From contig OX638368.1 in NCBI GenBank assembly GCA_951812925.1, positions 25,855,187-25,919,186 on the forward strand: 64,000 bases of DNA. Direction: 5' to 3'. Within the stretch, counting starts at the first letter, position 1. Each line of letters starts with the position of its first letter. A program made the position numbers and the translations under genes. Of this stretch, positions 46,478 to 59,135 are shown piece by piece. The stretch comes from Calliopum simillimum. Taxonomy: Eukaryota > Arthropoda > Insecta > Diptera > Lauxaniidae. The notes below the pieces were generated by a model that saw only the letters and a program-made list of their open reading frames with translations, searched no databases and had not been told where the DNA came from.

Positions 46478-47630
46478 ATGTCTTTATCTATTTAATTTGA
46501 AACATTTGATTATAGATAATTATTAAATAAGAAATTTAATGCTTCTATAGAAAATGACTAAGCTTCGAGATAAAACCAATATCTTTCATTATTGAGTTCC
46601 TAATTCAACAAAGTTATCACATTTATATTGGTCTTATTTCGTGCACTGACTGTAAGCAGTCATCTATAACTGAGCTTCAAATTTATTCCTTAAAGTATCT
46701 GTACACATTGTCATTTTCATTTGTTATTATATATTTATGTAAATTATTAAATAATATGTAAAAAAAAATTTTGACGGAGTTTAAACAAAAATGTCTCTAT
46801 TTCTTAGGAATGCAATAAATTCCTTGGCTCGTTCTTCTAGAAACTTATTTGCTTTCATAGTATAAAGTTTATGTTTTTCCATACTCATTTTTGTCTTTTT
46901 TTATCGATGAAGAAAAACCATCATCATTCATATCAAGAATTTAATGCAAAAAAAGTTAGCGGGTCCTACGAAAGCTTAAAATCAAAATAGGTTACATCCA
47001 CTTTTAAAATCAACGAAAAACACCAACCAATCACGTGCAAGTTAATAGAAGCAGCTACTTTCACATCACATTTAATTCAAATATGGGACAATGTAATATA
47101 ACTGTCATTAGGCCTTGAAACACAATTTCATGCAATTCGCATTCTTGACTCAATGCCCAAGATAAAATATTAACAAATAAAATGTATTAAGAAATCTATT
47201 GAATTGTAGCGCAAAAACTGACATAAACATAAATTGCATCATATTTCCACAAAAAGGAGCTAACTTGCGAGGAAATTATTTTACTGATCAATCGCTTTTT
47301 TGGCAGATCATCAATAAAAAAAGAGTCAAAGGCCTAGACGTCAAAAACAAAAATTTCCAATAAATGAAAGCTAAAACTAAATTCACGCGAACAATAAGAC
47401 AATCAACATATAATTGCATGGAAGGTTACTTTTAACAATCATCGCATATACAAAAGAACACCGACTTAAATGCTCCACAAAGTATACAACACTGGCTTCA
47501 ATTGCCATATTTCTTTATTTATTTATTCGTTTTCAAATTCATTTATCATTAATATGGCTGGAAACTCCCTTTTCGAGAATATTTTCACTTCTGGGGAGAG
47601 AGCATTTGCAATCATGAATATTTTTATACC
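46478..47630. other. Vps45 3' flank
   Basis: AATAAA near 46813 may end the transcript. The rest is AT-rich with no gene seen. Confidence 0.45.
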
Positions 47631-48540
47631 CTACACCCAGGGTATATTCACTTTGTCCTTCCGTTTTGTAACGCAGAGAAGGAGGCGTGGCAGATATAGA
47701 AAAGTATATATATTCTTGATCAGCGTCACCTCCTGAGTCGATATAGCCATGTCCGTCTGTCTGGCTGGCTGACTGGCTGGCTAGCTGTGTGTTGAAATAC
47801 ACTTTTTGGGAAAACTGAGCAAGATAATTCAATGAAATTTGGTGCACAGCCTCCGTCGTCAAAGTTAGCTCGGGGGATTGAAAATAAGCGAAATCGGTCA
47901 ACGGACACGCCAACCGCCCATACAAAAAATATATTCAAAATGCAATTTTAGTAGTATTTTTCACGACAATGTAACCAAAATACGCATAAATACTAAGAAT
48001 TGTAAGCGAAAGCTCTGAGAAAAAACTGAGCAAATTCGGACAAGAGGGCGTGGCACCTCCCATATAAGCAAAAGCTTCAAAACGCTATACTGACAGTGTT
48101 TTTTGAGATATTCGAACCAAATTTAACTCAGACACTAAGAATCATAAATGAAAGCTCTCAACGAAAATTGGGTGAAATTGGACAAGGGGACGTGGCACCG
48201 TCCATATAAGCAAAAGTCTCGAAATGGTATACTGAAAGAGTTTTTTGAGATCCAACCAAACTTCACTCAAATATTAAAGACTATAAATGCACGCTCTAAG
48301 CTAAAACTAGACGAACTCGAACAAGAAGGCGTGGTACCTCCTATATAAGCAAAAGCTTCAAAACGCTATACTGAAAACGTTTTTCACTCAGACACTAAAA
48401 ACTATAAATGCAAGCTCTGAACAAAAACTGGGTGAATTCGGACAAGAGGGCGTAGCACCTCCCATATGAGCAAAATTTTAAAAATACTGCAGTGTAGGGT
48501 ATTTAATGTTTGGCCAGGCCAAATTTTACACCCTTACTAG
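47631..48540 (+). mobile_element. DINE-1/Helentron-like element, copy C (longest, full-length)
   Basis: Starts tttttataccctacaccc and has the AGTATATATATTCTTGATCA and GTCGATATAGCCATGTCCGT core. At least four tandem subrepeats of roughly 110-140 bp follow, each with GACAAGAGGGCGTGGCACCT-like sequence. The end hairpin TTTGGCCAGGCCAAA (48509-48523) is followed 13 nt later by CTAG and then T. More subrepeats than copy A explain its greater length. Confidence 0.8.
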
Positions 48541-48728
48541 TTTAAATTGAAATTCCTTTTCCAACGGGGATACTTTTTTTCCAATTTTCTACAAAAAAAA
48601 ACAACTATTCGACCTTGGTATTTTCAATTTTTATTTTTTCTTCAAACTCCCTAGTAAAATGTTGGAGAATAAATTTTTGCAATGAACGTCAAAATACTCC
48701 CTCCCTAATTATGTATTGCCGATAACCT

Positions 48729-48837
48729 TGGGGGTTATCGTAAATAAATATTCCCGAAGAATTTTTCTCAGACTGCCGTGCATTCTCTATTGTAATTTGG
48801 GAGAAATTCCTCGGGAATAGCTACATACGATGACCCC
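48729..48837. mobile_element. GGGGGTTATCG MITE, diverged full copy
   Basis: GGGGGTTATCGTAAATAAAT ... CATACGATGACCCCCC with the same centre (CAGACTGCCGTGCATTCTCT) as 23657-23763, in reverse. The arms have diverged. Confidence 0.75.
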
Positions 48838-48934
48838 CCTTACCTTTCCAGTGAATTTTGCCCATACAGAAAATTTTTTTGCAATTACAAACTAGGGAGT
48901 AAGAGAATAAATTCTCAAAATTAAACAAATACAT

Positions 48935-49486
48935 CGAGCCCTCACCGCCAAAAAGACTTAACTGACACGTTGTCGGATTTTGCTCTTGTCCATACGCATC
49001 TTCTCTACAAATTTCATAACTATAAAAAGTACCGTAACGGAGTTATAGCGAAAACAATTAAGACTTAACCGACATTCGAAGTATTTTGTTTATTATTTTT
49101 GTGACTGCGAGTTGTTGGTTAAGTCTTTTTTTCTTTTTGTGTCAAAAATAATTTGCAAATAATGTAATAAAAAGGGAAAATTTATTAAAAAGTCTTGATG
49201 CGGGTTAATAGTAAATGTGACCACAAATGTTTTTTGGTACAAAAACTGAAGATCAAATGGGGAATCTGGAAAAGAAAAAAAGACTTAACTGACAAATCAC
49301 TGAAAAATCGCCGTTATATTATAAATAGGGGAATGAAACTAGTTGCATCGCATGTCTAACACAAAATATAGCTTACATACTAAATTTCACTGTAATAGCT
49401 ATACTCAATGCACAGATATTTAAAAAAAACCTTCTCCTGTAAAATTTACTTTTTGTCAGTTAAGTCTTTTTGGCGGTTAGGGCTCG
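48935..49486. mobile_element. 0.55 kb MITE with AAGACTTAACTGACA ends and ACAT duplication
   Basis: CGAGCCCTCACCGCCAAAAA then GACTTAACTGACA at the left is mirrored at the right (TGTCAGTTAAGTCTTTTTGG...AGGGCTCG). ACAT flanks both sides (48931-48934 and 49487-49490). The AAGACTTAAC motif recurs inside at 49062, 49120 (inverted) and 49280. Confidence 0.8.
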
Positions 49487-50075
49487 ACATAATATATATC
49501 GTCACCTCAATACTACAACTAGGTAACTCCGATTTTCTAGTTTTGAGATCATTCAATTTTAAAATTTCTGAAAATTTGAATTGGTACTGACTCTCGACTT
49601 ATTTTGTTTTTTTCTTATGACTTTGCAATGGTGGTACTTCAGAGAACTCTAGTTGGACACGATTGTACACCAAACCATGGAAATATCATAGGCCACTTAT
49701 CATAAAAATGATAATTTAGCAGTTACCTAGTTGTAGTATTAATTAAGTAGTATTAAATGCTACTTCAAGTGCATGTACAATCCCAATCAATTTTTCATGG
49801 CTCAAATTATTTCTTCCACCAATTATTTCCAAAAATTTTTTTAAAACAAAAGATTTTGTATTTATTTTAAACTGTTTTATTACAATTTATATGCGTAAAG
49901 AAATATCATAGCTTTTACATGAAATACCTCAAAAATATTGTTAACAGGTGTTATTGTAAACATTTGTGTTATCCAAGTATTAAAATACATAAAAAGATTG
50001 CGTTTAAACAAATAAGAGTTCATCAATACATAATACATATTAATATAAACCAAAAACAATTCTTTGATTATATTG
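49487..50075 (-). other. Nucleoporin 3' UTR and flank
   Basis: An AATAAA on the minus strand (TTTATT at 49876-49881) lies about 200 nt after the nucleoporin stop. No other feature seen. Confidence 0.5.
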
Positions 50076-53000
50076 TTATGATTTTTGCAAACGTCTTGTT
50101 GCACGACGTATCGGGCGATCACTATAGCTCGCTACAGCGTTTCCTGCATTAACTGGTGATGGTGAAAATATGTTACTATTTGGCGCGGTACCGGAATTAG
50201 CTACAGGAGATGGTGCACTTAAATTAGTAGCCGAACCAAAGCTGAATGGTGAACCACCGCCACTGCTAGAATTTGCTACAGCACCAAAAACATTTGTTGC
50301 TTGTTTAGTCAAGGAGTTAGGTGTATTTGATTCAAATGAAAACGTCTTATTTGCAATCTTTGGAGCACTATTTGCATTAGATTGTGAACCAAAAGCGAAA
50401 GGTGTTGCATTGCTATTTGCTGCCGCAGCATTTAAGGGGGCATTAAGACTTCCGTTTCCACTGTTACCAAATGAAAATGCAGCGGATTTATTATTATCTA
50501 AATTAAATGAAAAACCACCACTTAATGTTGTGGCCGCAGGTTTAATGTTGGAAGTACCAATTGTAGTGCTCAAATTATTATCTGCACCAAAACTAAATGA
50601 TTTGTTTTGCAAATTATTATTAGCTGTAGCATTAGCCAGCGAAGTAAATGAATTTTTACTGTTCAGTACTGTTGCAGATGAAGATTCAAAAATTGATTGA
50701 GTAGTTGCATTCGAGGAATTCGGTGAGGTAGCACCGCCGAAACTAAAATTTGGTTTAATAATAGAAGTTTCTGTATTTGCCGCAGTCGAACCACCAAAAA
50801 TATTTGTTCCACTCGGTTGCCCAAAAGTGGCCGTTGAAGAGGACGGTGATGCTGTTGGATTGCCAAAAGAAAAACCGCCCACAACAAGCTTATCTGCGGC
50901 AACATCTGGTGCAGTTGCATTACCACCAAAATTGAAATTGTTATTTGAAGCTGGCGCTGATGCAAACGCCGATATTTGTGGTGTTACAGCAGCAGTAGCA
51001 CCACTGCCAAAACCAAATTGCGGTGGACTAGTTTGCTTATTTGCACCAAAACTAAACGAGTTGCTGCTGACAGCTGGTGCCGAGGTAACAGCCACAGTAG
51101 ATCCGAATGCAAAATTGTTGGTAATATTTGCTGCTGGCTTCAAAGCAACGCTAGATCCAAATGCAAAATTGTTACTTGTAGCTGGCGCTGTATTTTGTTC
51201 TGTATTTATTGAAAATGGTGCGGCAACTGCGGCTGGTTTCAAACCAAATGAAAACGAATTTGTTGTAGTGGATGTTGCACTAGCAGTTGTGACTGCAGCA
51301 AGAGTAGCATTGCCAAAGCTAAATGTTCCAGCTGTGGTTGTAGTAGGAGCTACAATACCCGTTTGAGTGGGTGATGCAAATACGTTGGTATTGCTAGTCT
51401 GCTCTAGCGATTTAGATACTGATGAAAACGGTGTTACTGCTTGCGTAGTCGTTTTAGCACTTGCCAAGCTTTCAAATGTAGCGGATGATGTAGTTACACC
51501 AAAATTGTGTGTATTTGTTTGTGTTGGGGGTGGGGTCTGCTTTGTTGTATTGACTCCAAAAGCAAATGATGGAGGATTAGCCGCCGGAGTTGCTGCTGGT
51601 GCTGCAGGTAAAGATGAAACTTTATTGTTTATATCGGTTGCATTAGTGGCATTGAAGTTAAAACCTCCAGTAGTTAAAGTAGTGTTACTATTTTTAGCTA
51701 TAGCATCGGCAGCATTAAAAGAAAATCCACCTAAAACTGGTACAGGTGCATTTGCATTGGTTGCAGTACCAAATCCAAAAGTTGGCAAAACAGCAGCAGT
51801 AGTTGATGTTGTTCCAGCAGTTGTTGCAATAGTAGTAATATTTTGTGGTGTTAATTTAATTCCAACCAAAGGTGATGCTGCTTTAGCTGGCAAGGATGGA
51901 GTAACCATGTTTTCTTGTGTTTTTGTAACAGCTTGCAATGGTGTTGTTTTAGTGTTCGCGTTTGAATCTGTTGTTGTCGATGTTGTAGAGCCAGCACAAT
52001 TTGCAGTACTTATAGCTGTTGGTAAAGAAAATGTTGTTGTAATTGCTGTTGTTGGCTTCTCAGTTGTGCTCGATTTTGTGGTAGTTATTGTTATAGTATT
52101 AGATGTAACGCTAGCACTGCTTGCTGTTGTTGTTATTATTTTTGCATAATCATAATTATTATTTGCTGTTGTTTTCATATTTTGTTCCATTTTTTGTTTT
52201 TCCTCTTTCTTTTTGCTCGCAACGTCCACTTCATCTTCATCATATTGTAATTCACCACGTAGTCCACTAAGCATTAAGGCTAATTTAGACTTTTGTGTCC
52301 TTTCTATAATGGCATTTTTTGTACCAGAAGTAGAAATACTTTTTTTCGGTTTAACAAACGGTATACCGGAGAATTCATCATCAACTTTATCCTCAGCGAC
52401 AACTGCTTCTTTGCATTCATCATAGTTTTTATTAAAAAGTGTTAATTTTTGTTTGATTTTCGGTGCGGCAATATTTTGTCTGGTTGTATAATATGGTTCT
52501 GATACAGCACGTTGGGGTGGTACACCCGATATAAGTATATTTTTATCTGTTGTGTTTAATGATTTTGTAAAATTTGCATCTCTTAAATTGTCTTCTCCAA
52601 ATGATTGACTGCATACTGTAGTCGATGGTTTGTAATTTGTAGTAGTTGATATTTCTGATTCTTTTTCTGATCCTCGTTGAAATCTTTTCGTTGAGTTTGC
52701 TTCATAATCTGTTATTGCTGTAGTTAAGCTGTCATTGGCTTTTTTACTGTCGTATAGTTTGCGCTTATTTACATAAATTTGACTGGAACTAAGTGAGCTT
52801 GTTATATCGTTATTATAGTTACAGAGCCTTTTTTTAGCAACTTGTTCTGGTGAGTGTTGTTGTGGAAAAGAACTAGCGCTGTATTGTTGTTTGGGCAGAT
52901 TAAACTGTTGCTGTCGGTGTTTTTGTGGGCTGCTAAAATGTTCACGTTGTCGTTTATGACTTTGAAATGTATGTAAAGTTTTGTTGGGTGGAACAAAATT

Positions 53001-56000
53001 ACTTGGCTCATTGATCTCTCTATTGCAGTATTTTTTCATGGTATCATTGGTGTCCAAATCCTGAAATAAAAATAATTTTTTATTTAATTAATATTCCAAT
53101 TTATATAAAGTAAAAGACTTTCAGCAGTTATTATTAATTTAGCACAAATCAAAAGATTGTTAGTTTAGATTACAAATACCTTTCGTATAAAGCAATGGTG
53201 TCAGCGTTTCAAAATCACTGAGCCAAGCGCAGTCAGCGAAGAATTTTGGCTCGTCTACAACAAACACAATATTTAAACATTTTGCAAATTTCTCGAAACA
53301 ACACCTATGAAAAATTGTTTCTGTTGTTTTTTTCATACACACAAGAATAGAACTCAAAGTTGATACGAAGTAGTGGATCATCAGCCGTTATTGTTGTAGC
53401 GAAAATCAGCCGCTGTTGTTGTTTTAGCGACAACCAGCCGTTGTTGTTTTATGTTGGTTGTGTAGAAAACAAAACAGCAAAAGCATATATTCATGGGTGT
53501 TGCAAATCCAGAAATTTTTGTAAAGTATTGTGTTTTTTGTAGACTAGAAAAAAAATATAAATCTCATGGGTGTTGTAGTTCCGAGGAATTTGAAAAATAT
53601 TGAAATATTGTATTTGTTGTAGGCGAGTCAAAATTGGATCATTTTTGTTCTACGATGATATCCTGGGCAAGAGTGCCAGCGTTACAAAATCACTGATCCA
53701 AGCGCAGTCAGCGTAGAACTTTGCCTCGTCTACAACAAACACAATATTTCAATATTTTCCAAATTTCTCGTAACTACAACACTCACGAAAAATTGTTTTG
53801 TCGTTGTTTTTGACCCGTCTACAAAAAACACAATATTTTAATAGCCGTATTCACAATCTTGTTGCGTCGTAGCAAATGCAAAATTATTTGAAATTACAAA
53901 AACAAATTCTTTTGATTTTTCTAAAAAATTTCCAAATAATTTTTCATTTGATGCGAAGTAGTGGATCATCAGTTGTTGTTGTTGTATGTTGGTTGCGTAG
54001 AAAAAAAAAAAAAACAAAAATTATTTTCCATGGGTGTTGTAATTCCGATAAATTTTAAAAATTATTGAAATATTGTGTCTGTTGTAGACTTGCCGAAAAA
54101 AAAAAAACTATTTTTTATGAGTGTTGTAGTTCCGAGAAATTTGGAACATATTGAAATTTTGTATTTGTTGTAGGAACTCCAAAATCGGCTCACTTTTGTT
54201 CTAAGATTGGTATAAAGTCACAGTTATGGTATTTAACAAAAAGAAAACTTTACTTCAAAGAAAGTGTCATACATGCGAATTAATGGGAACTTTTCAATAA
54301 TTAAATAGCTACATTCTTTAACCTATTACCCAATGACTCGACGAGCAATAAATCATGCAATAGTTCAGGTCATAACAGCAAAATATCTACCGGAGACACA
54401 AAATGTTATGAAATAAAAATTTCACTACATCAAATCACATGTAATTTGGACATAAAAAATAATATGATATAAATCATAACATAAATATTGCTCGTCGAGT
54501 CGGGGTGCTACTGAAAAGTTGCTATAAATTTAGGCCCCTATTGAGTATAGAAACGAATTTTGGTTTCGTTTCCAGCCGAGAGACGAAACGGAAATTTTAC
54601 TTGACATTGTCAACCGAAATTATTTTTAGTCTTTTTCAATAGTGTTGCCAATTCAGGATTTCGAGATCTAATTAATGTCAAATACTTTTCTCTATTTCAA
54701 TGTGTGCAATTAACATTAGTTAAAAAGAGACAACTATATTACTTCATGAGCAAGTGTAAATTTGTAAAAAATAAAACTGCAAGCCAAGAGGCATGCTATG
54801 TATTTTATTAATATAATGAGCGTTAAAGCAGATCATTTTAATTCAAACAATCCGTATGTAAAATAAAAAAAAATAATTGGTGGAGTCATTTTAACTTAAT
54901 GACTGTGGCTAAATAAATCTCTTAACCTTCTCCAAAACCGTGTGAAGCTGACGGTGTAACTTTAAACATAAAAAAAAAACAGATCATATGCTACAGCCGC
55001 CTATTGTACAATAAGTGAATCGCTTAAAAACAAAAAAGTTAATAAAGAATTCAATTTAATTTTAATGTGCACAAATTGGAACAATTTGCTCTTACAACTA
55101 AAACCAAACCTAAAATCGCTAAAGTAAATTTTAACCAAAAAAAATTTGCTCCAAAATAATGGTTCGGAACTGTTCAAGTGTATACCCTACTTTTTATCAT
55201 TACATTTTGGAACACTTCACATTTTTTACCATCTCAATTTGCTTTAATTTTTTAATAAAATACAATGACAGAACTGCTGATGAGCAGTTTCGTAATCTGG
55301 CGACCCAAATAGAAACTGAAAACGAAACTGATAGCATCGATTTCTGTCAGCAATGTGAATTTTATGATAGAAACCAATTAAGAAACGAAACCAGAAAGCA
55401 TTTCAATACGCAATAGGGGCCTAAGTTAGATGCGAAATGTGAATTTCATAGAAAGGAAACAAAATATGCGTATTTGATTATATGTTATAAAAAAGCACTA
55501 AAACGCAGTAAGAGAATTTTGAAAAAAAAAAATCCTGAATTTAATTGTGATTGGATCATGTACATAAAACCATGGGACGATGCAACTTGGTTTTCGTTGG
55601 TACTTACATCGCTGTTAATACGTTTTCTGGAAATTTCTTTTAGGACTTCAAGGACACTACGTGTCGGTTCACTTTCTGTTGGCGGTGGATGCAAAATAGG
55701 TCGATTCTCACGTGATATTTCTTCGTCACTTTTATGCAATGAAGCAATGGAATTTGAGCGTATAATACTTGAAAGTGTGTTTCCATAAAACATAGATTTT
55801 TCTAAAGAAACAAAAATAAAAGAAAAAAAATTGTATTTTAATAACATTTTTAATATATGTATATTTTACAACTTTTGAAAGGCTAAGTACGAACCAGTTT
55901 AGACACTCGACTCCCAACGTTTCGAAGCAATCAACGCGTTATTGAATAACTGGTCTGTGTTACAAATTAATAGCCTTAGCATGGAAGACGAAACGAATAG

Positions 56001-57732
56001 AATGACTGATTTGCATCTGCTTACATCTTTAAAGTTAAAACAAGAATTGAAATTTTTGTTTTCAAACTTTATTATTCAAGCTAAAATGAAAGCATGTGTC
56101 AAAGCAAGTTCTTCATGAAAAATTTCAATCGGCTGATATTAACGATCGACTTTCAGTCACTCGATTCGCTCCGTCTTCCATGCTAAGGTTATAAAGCATA
56201 GGTACTTTAATATCGTACTTATCCTCTCATAACTTTAAAAAAATTGGAAAATTTTTAATGTAATGTTTCCCTTACCTGGAGGTGCAATACGTGTCATAGA
56301 TAAATTTTGTTTTGTTGCCCTACAGGGTAGTTCTGTCTTCTTCAAATGTACAACTGGAAACTGTCCCGGTTTATTATAAAGATTATTTACGGATAAACTA
56401 CGATTAAGACGAGTTCCTTTTTCATGATATTTAACAATACGTGAGGCAAGACCTTTACTTTGCACATCAGCATAAATTCTGTAGAGTATGTAAATATTGT
56501 TAAGACATTAGAAATAATACTTTTATCAAAGGTTGAAAAGAAAAATTTTTAGAAATATGTATTTATAATACTCCAAGTTAGCTATTGTCATAAATCTGAG
56601 ATGGCAAAACATATACCAAATTTTTTAGTAGTGGGTTTGTTCACTTCATCTTGATAGCTCTTAATGAGATCTTACAGCTGGCAAAAGTATGGTTTTCTGA
56701 AAAATTCATAGAAATTAACGCATCTCACTTTGCCACACACTAAGCATGACGCTTGTCTAAAACCATCCCACCTGGGCGTCACGAGGCTTGTGGACAGCTT
56801 TAAGCCTGCGCTTACATTTTTTTTGGAGAGGCAATAACTCAAAAGAACCGAAAACATCTAAGAAAAAATTGAACTAAATTTTGCAAATATGTAATGCATT
56901 TCCTTACGGCAAATTTTTGGATTGTTCGTAAAAAATGGAAATTTTCTTAGCTAATAAATCGAGTCGTAATTGAATTGTTTTCATAGTACTAAGAATAAAT
57001 CTATGGCCATGGTAAATTAGGCCAACAAAACATAATTTTACAAATTTTTAGTTACCAAGCGCTTTCTCTCACATCAAATCGATTCTTATAGAAGGTTGTT
57101 GCCAATTCTAAAATACAGATATCTGAAAATAAGTAATACCCTGACCCATTTTGATTCTAAAGGCTTTGATTGGTTGAAATCGTTGATTGAAGAATTTGAT
57201 CTAGGCATTTTTAGTAAGTTCTTATACTTGGAGTTTGCTCGAAAGTTGCTTCAATAAAAATTGTTTTAAAATCTTTGAAACCTAACTATTAGCCCCGTTA
57301 TAATTTCGAAATATAGTGAAATTTAGAAAATTTCATTTATTTTCAAGTATTGATGAAATAAATGCTTTATTAATATAATTTGAATACCTTGGATCAATTT
57401 TGCAAGAATTCATGCGAGTGACATTAGAACGCTGATCACAGAATGTATTACTATTTTTGTGGTGGCTTTTGCTATGTTGATGACCTCCATTCTGACTGCT
57501 GACGCTGCTGTTTGTTAAGCAAATGCTAGAGTTGCTTCGATTTTTCGGACTTATGGGTAAACCCCAAGGAAAGTGTGATGGTGAGCTGTAGATATATTTG
57601 ATTAAATTTTCATATTCTTTTTAACAAAATTACTTACCTAGTGCCATTAAAAGTTAAACATGTTGACTCTGCGACTGGAATTGCAATGTGCGTGCCATTG
57701 AGGCTGTACCGAGGCTGACTATGTCTCTCCAT
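50076..57732 (-). CDS. FG-repeat nucleoporin (POM121/Nup153-like type)
   Basis: Exons in coding order 57638-57732, 57388-57585, 56276-56478, 55608-55801 and 50076-53060 join in frame to 1224 residues. Residues 1-230 are Ser/Asn-rich and start MERHSQPRYSLNGTHIAIPV. They include a conserved-looking helix TRSVLEVLKEISRKRINSD. Then come basic/Gln-rich sequence, a Thr/Ser linker, and from about residue 655 about 20 FG dipeptides, mostly FSFG, FAFG or FGFG separated by Ser/Asn/Ala/Thr. Such FxFG domains line the nuclear pore channel and bind transport receptors. The C-terminus is basic (RPIRRATRRLQKS), like the ends of POM121 and Nup153. No zinc fingers, RanBP domain or clear membrane segment is seen, which argues against classical Nup153 or Nup50. 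The exact orthologue is not certain. Confidence 0.85.
53165..54215. repeat. Cluster of alternating inverted repeats in nucleoporin intron 4
   Basis: Units carrying AAGCGCAGTCAGCG and CTACAACAAACACAATATTT (53224, 53700) alternate with inverted units carrying ATGGGTGTTGTAGTTCCGAG and ATTGAAATATTGTATTTGTTGT (53563, 54118). GTTGTTGTTG triplets occur between them. Four to five partial copies. Confidence 0.65.
54532..55425. mobile_element. 0.9 kb non-autonomous DNA transposon with TTAGGCCCCTATTG ends
   Basis: Left TTAGGCCCCTATTGAGTAT and right ATACGCAATAGGGGCCTAA. Homology of the ends continues about 45 bp with mismatches (GAAACGA, GGTTTCGTTT). No transposase. The target duplication is ambiguous (TA or TTA/TAA) because the ends are palindromic there. 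Confidence 0.75.
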
Positions 57733-57889
57733 CTTTAGCGCACAATTTTGCAATAATAAAATTTTTTAGTTAATCTAATTTACTCAAATTTATTTGTAAT
57801 CGCAGAAATTAGCGCACATTTCTACAAACCCGTTTCATGACTTTCTCAAGTGTCAAAATGCTTACGTTCAGAAAGTTGAAGAAATACAT

Positions 57890-58000
57890 AGCTGTCAAAA
57901 GACTTGAATCCAAACAAAGAATTTTGACATTTTCGTAGTATAAAAATTATAAGAAGAAGCAGCATTTGTTATCGCTGCAACCAGGGTAATTCAACTATGA
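57890..58000. repeat. Short repeat shared with 41540-41640
   Basis: Same blocks as the copy upstream of Vps45 (CAAAGAATTTTGACATTTTC, GAAGCAGCATTTGTTATCG). Confidence 0.5.
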
Positions 58001-58057
58001 GAAAAACCAAAACCTCAAAAAGCAGCGTTCCCATTAGCTCGTTTGGCTTACTTTCTG

Positions 58058-59095
58058 ACAGTTGGTGTAAACCATTTCAAAACGATCAAGGTTTTTTTGA
58101 TGGCACCCAATTTGGCTATATATTGGCATAAGCAATAGTAGCATAATGAGAAAAATTACTACCAAATATTTTTTCAAAATTTAAAAAAATGGCGGAGACA
58201 TGGGACTTTGAAATTTTTAGGTTAGTTTTTTTTGAGAAGCTAAGTATAACTTTAGTTGCATTTATCCAATTCTCAATTTTATGGTGTCAAATGATTTGTC
58301 TTGAAACAGGCTTTAAAATAAAAATTAGCAAAAAAAATTTTTTTTTTTTATATTGTTTACACTGAAAAAAAAAAAAATTTCAAATTGAGTTTCCCAAAAT
58401 ACGTCATTTTTGATATTTTTTATTTTTCTTGCCAGTGGTTCTCCAGAAAAACAATAAAATGTAGCTTCTACCGCAATTTTTCAATACAATTTTTTTGAAT
58501 TTGAAATTTTTAATTAAACGATAATTTGAATTTGAAAAAAGTGCGTTGGTACTTTCATTAGTGCTATACAAGCTAAAAACAGTCAATAAACTTACTTCAG
58601 CATTTCATAATTTTGTTTAATAAAAATGTACTCAAAAATTGCAGAAGATACTACATTTTATTGTTTTTCTAGAGTACCACTGGCAGGCCCACTGCAATTT
58701 TTGGAGGACATCTGTAGCTTTTTTTAACAAGAAAAATAAAAAATATCAAAAATGACGAATTTTGGGAAACTCAATTTAAAATTTTTTTTTCAGTGTAAGC
58801 AATATAAAAAAACTAAAAAAAATTTTTGCTAATTTTTATTTTAAAGCCTGTTGCAAGACAAATTATTTGACACCATAAAATTGAGAATTGGATATATGCA
58901 ACTAAAGTTATAGCTTCTCAAAAAAAACTAACCTAAAAATTTCAAAGTCCCATATCCCCGCCATTTTTAAAAATTTTGAAAAAAATTTGGTACTAATTTT
59001 TTCCACTATGCAACTATTGCTTATGCCAATTTATAGTCAAATTGGATGCCATGAACAAATTTCTTGATCGCTTACACATAGTTTACACCAGTTGG
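58058..59095. repeat. Foldback element 4 (1.0 kb, long arms)
   Basis: The left arm (58058-58490) pairs with the right (58640-59095). AGTTGGTGTAAACCATTTC pairs with ATAGTTTACACCAGTTGG; ACATGGGACTTTGAAATTTT pairs with AAATTTCAAAGTCCCATAT; ATTTTATGGTGTCAAATGAT pairs with ATTATTTGACACCATAAAAT. The loop is about 150 bp. Lies between the nucleoporin and the DINE-like copy E. Confidence 0.85.
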
Positions 59096-59135
59096 TTTGT
59101 TGTTTTTCGCTTATATTTGTATTTGCTGCATTTTT

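Noticed and set aside
47539..47938. Minus-strand ORFs with repeated Ser/Gln/Pro residues
   Set aside because: Translation of the CTGGCTGG microsatellite in the DINE-like element; the same peptides appear at each copy.
50827..52149. Long + strand ORFs (179 and 260 codons) opposite the nucleoporin exon
   Set aside because: They are antisense shadows of the FG-repeat exon: repetitive Val/Ala composition caused by the GCN/ACN repeats on the other strand, no motifs or splice context.
41540..58000. Shared promoter element upstream of Vps45 and the nucleoporin
   Set aside because: The two copies have opposite orientation and different distance relative to the genes and look like fragments of a dispersed repeat.
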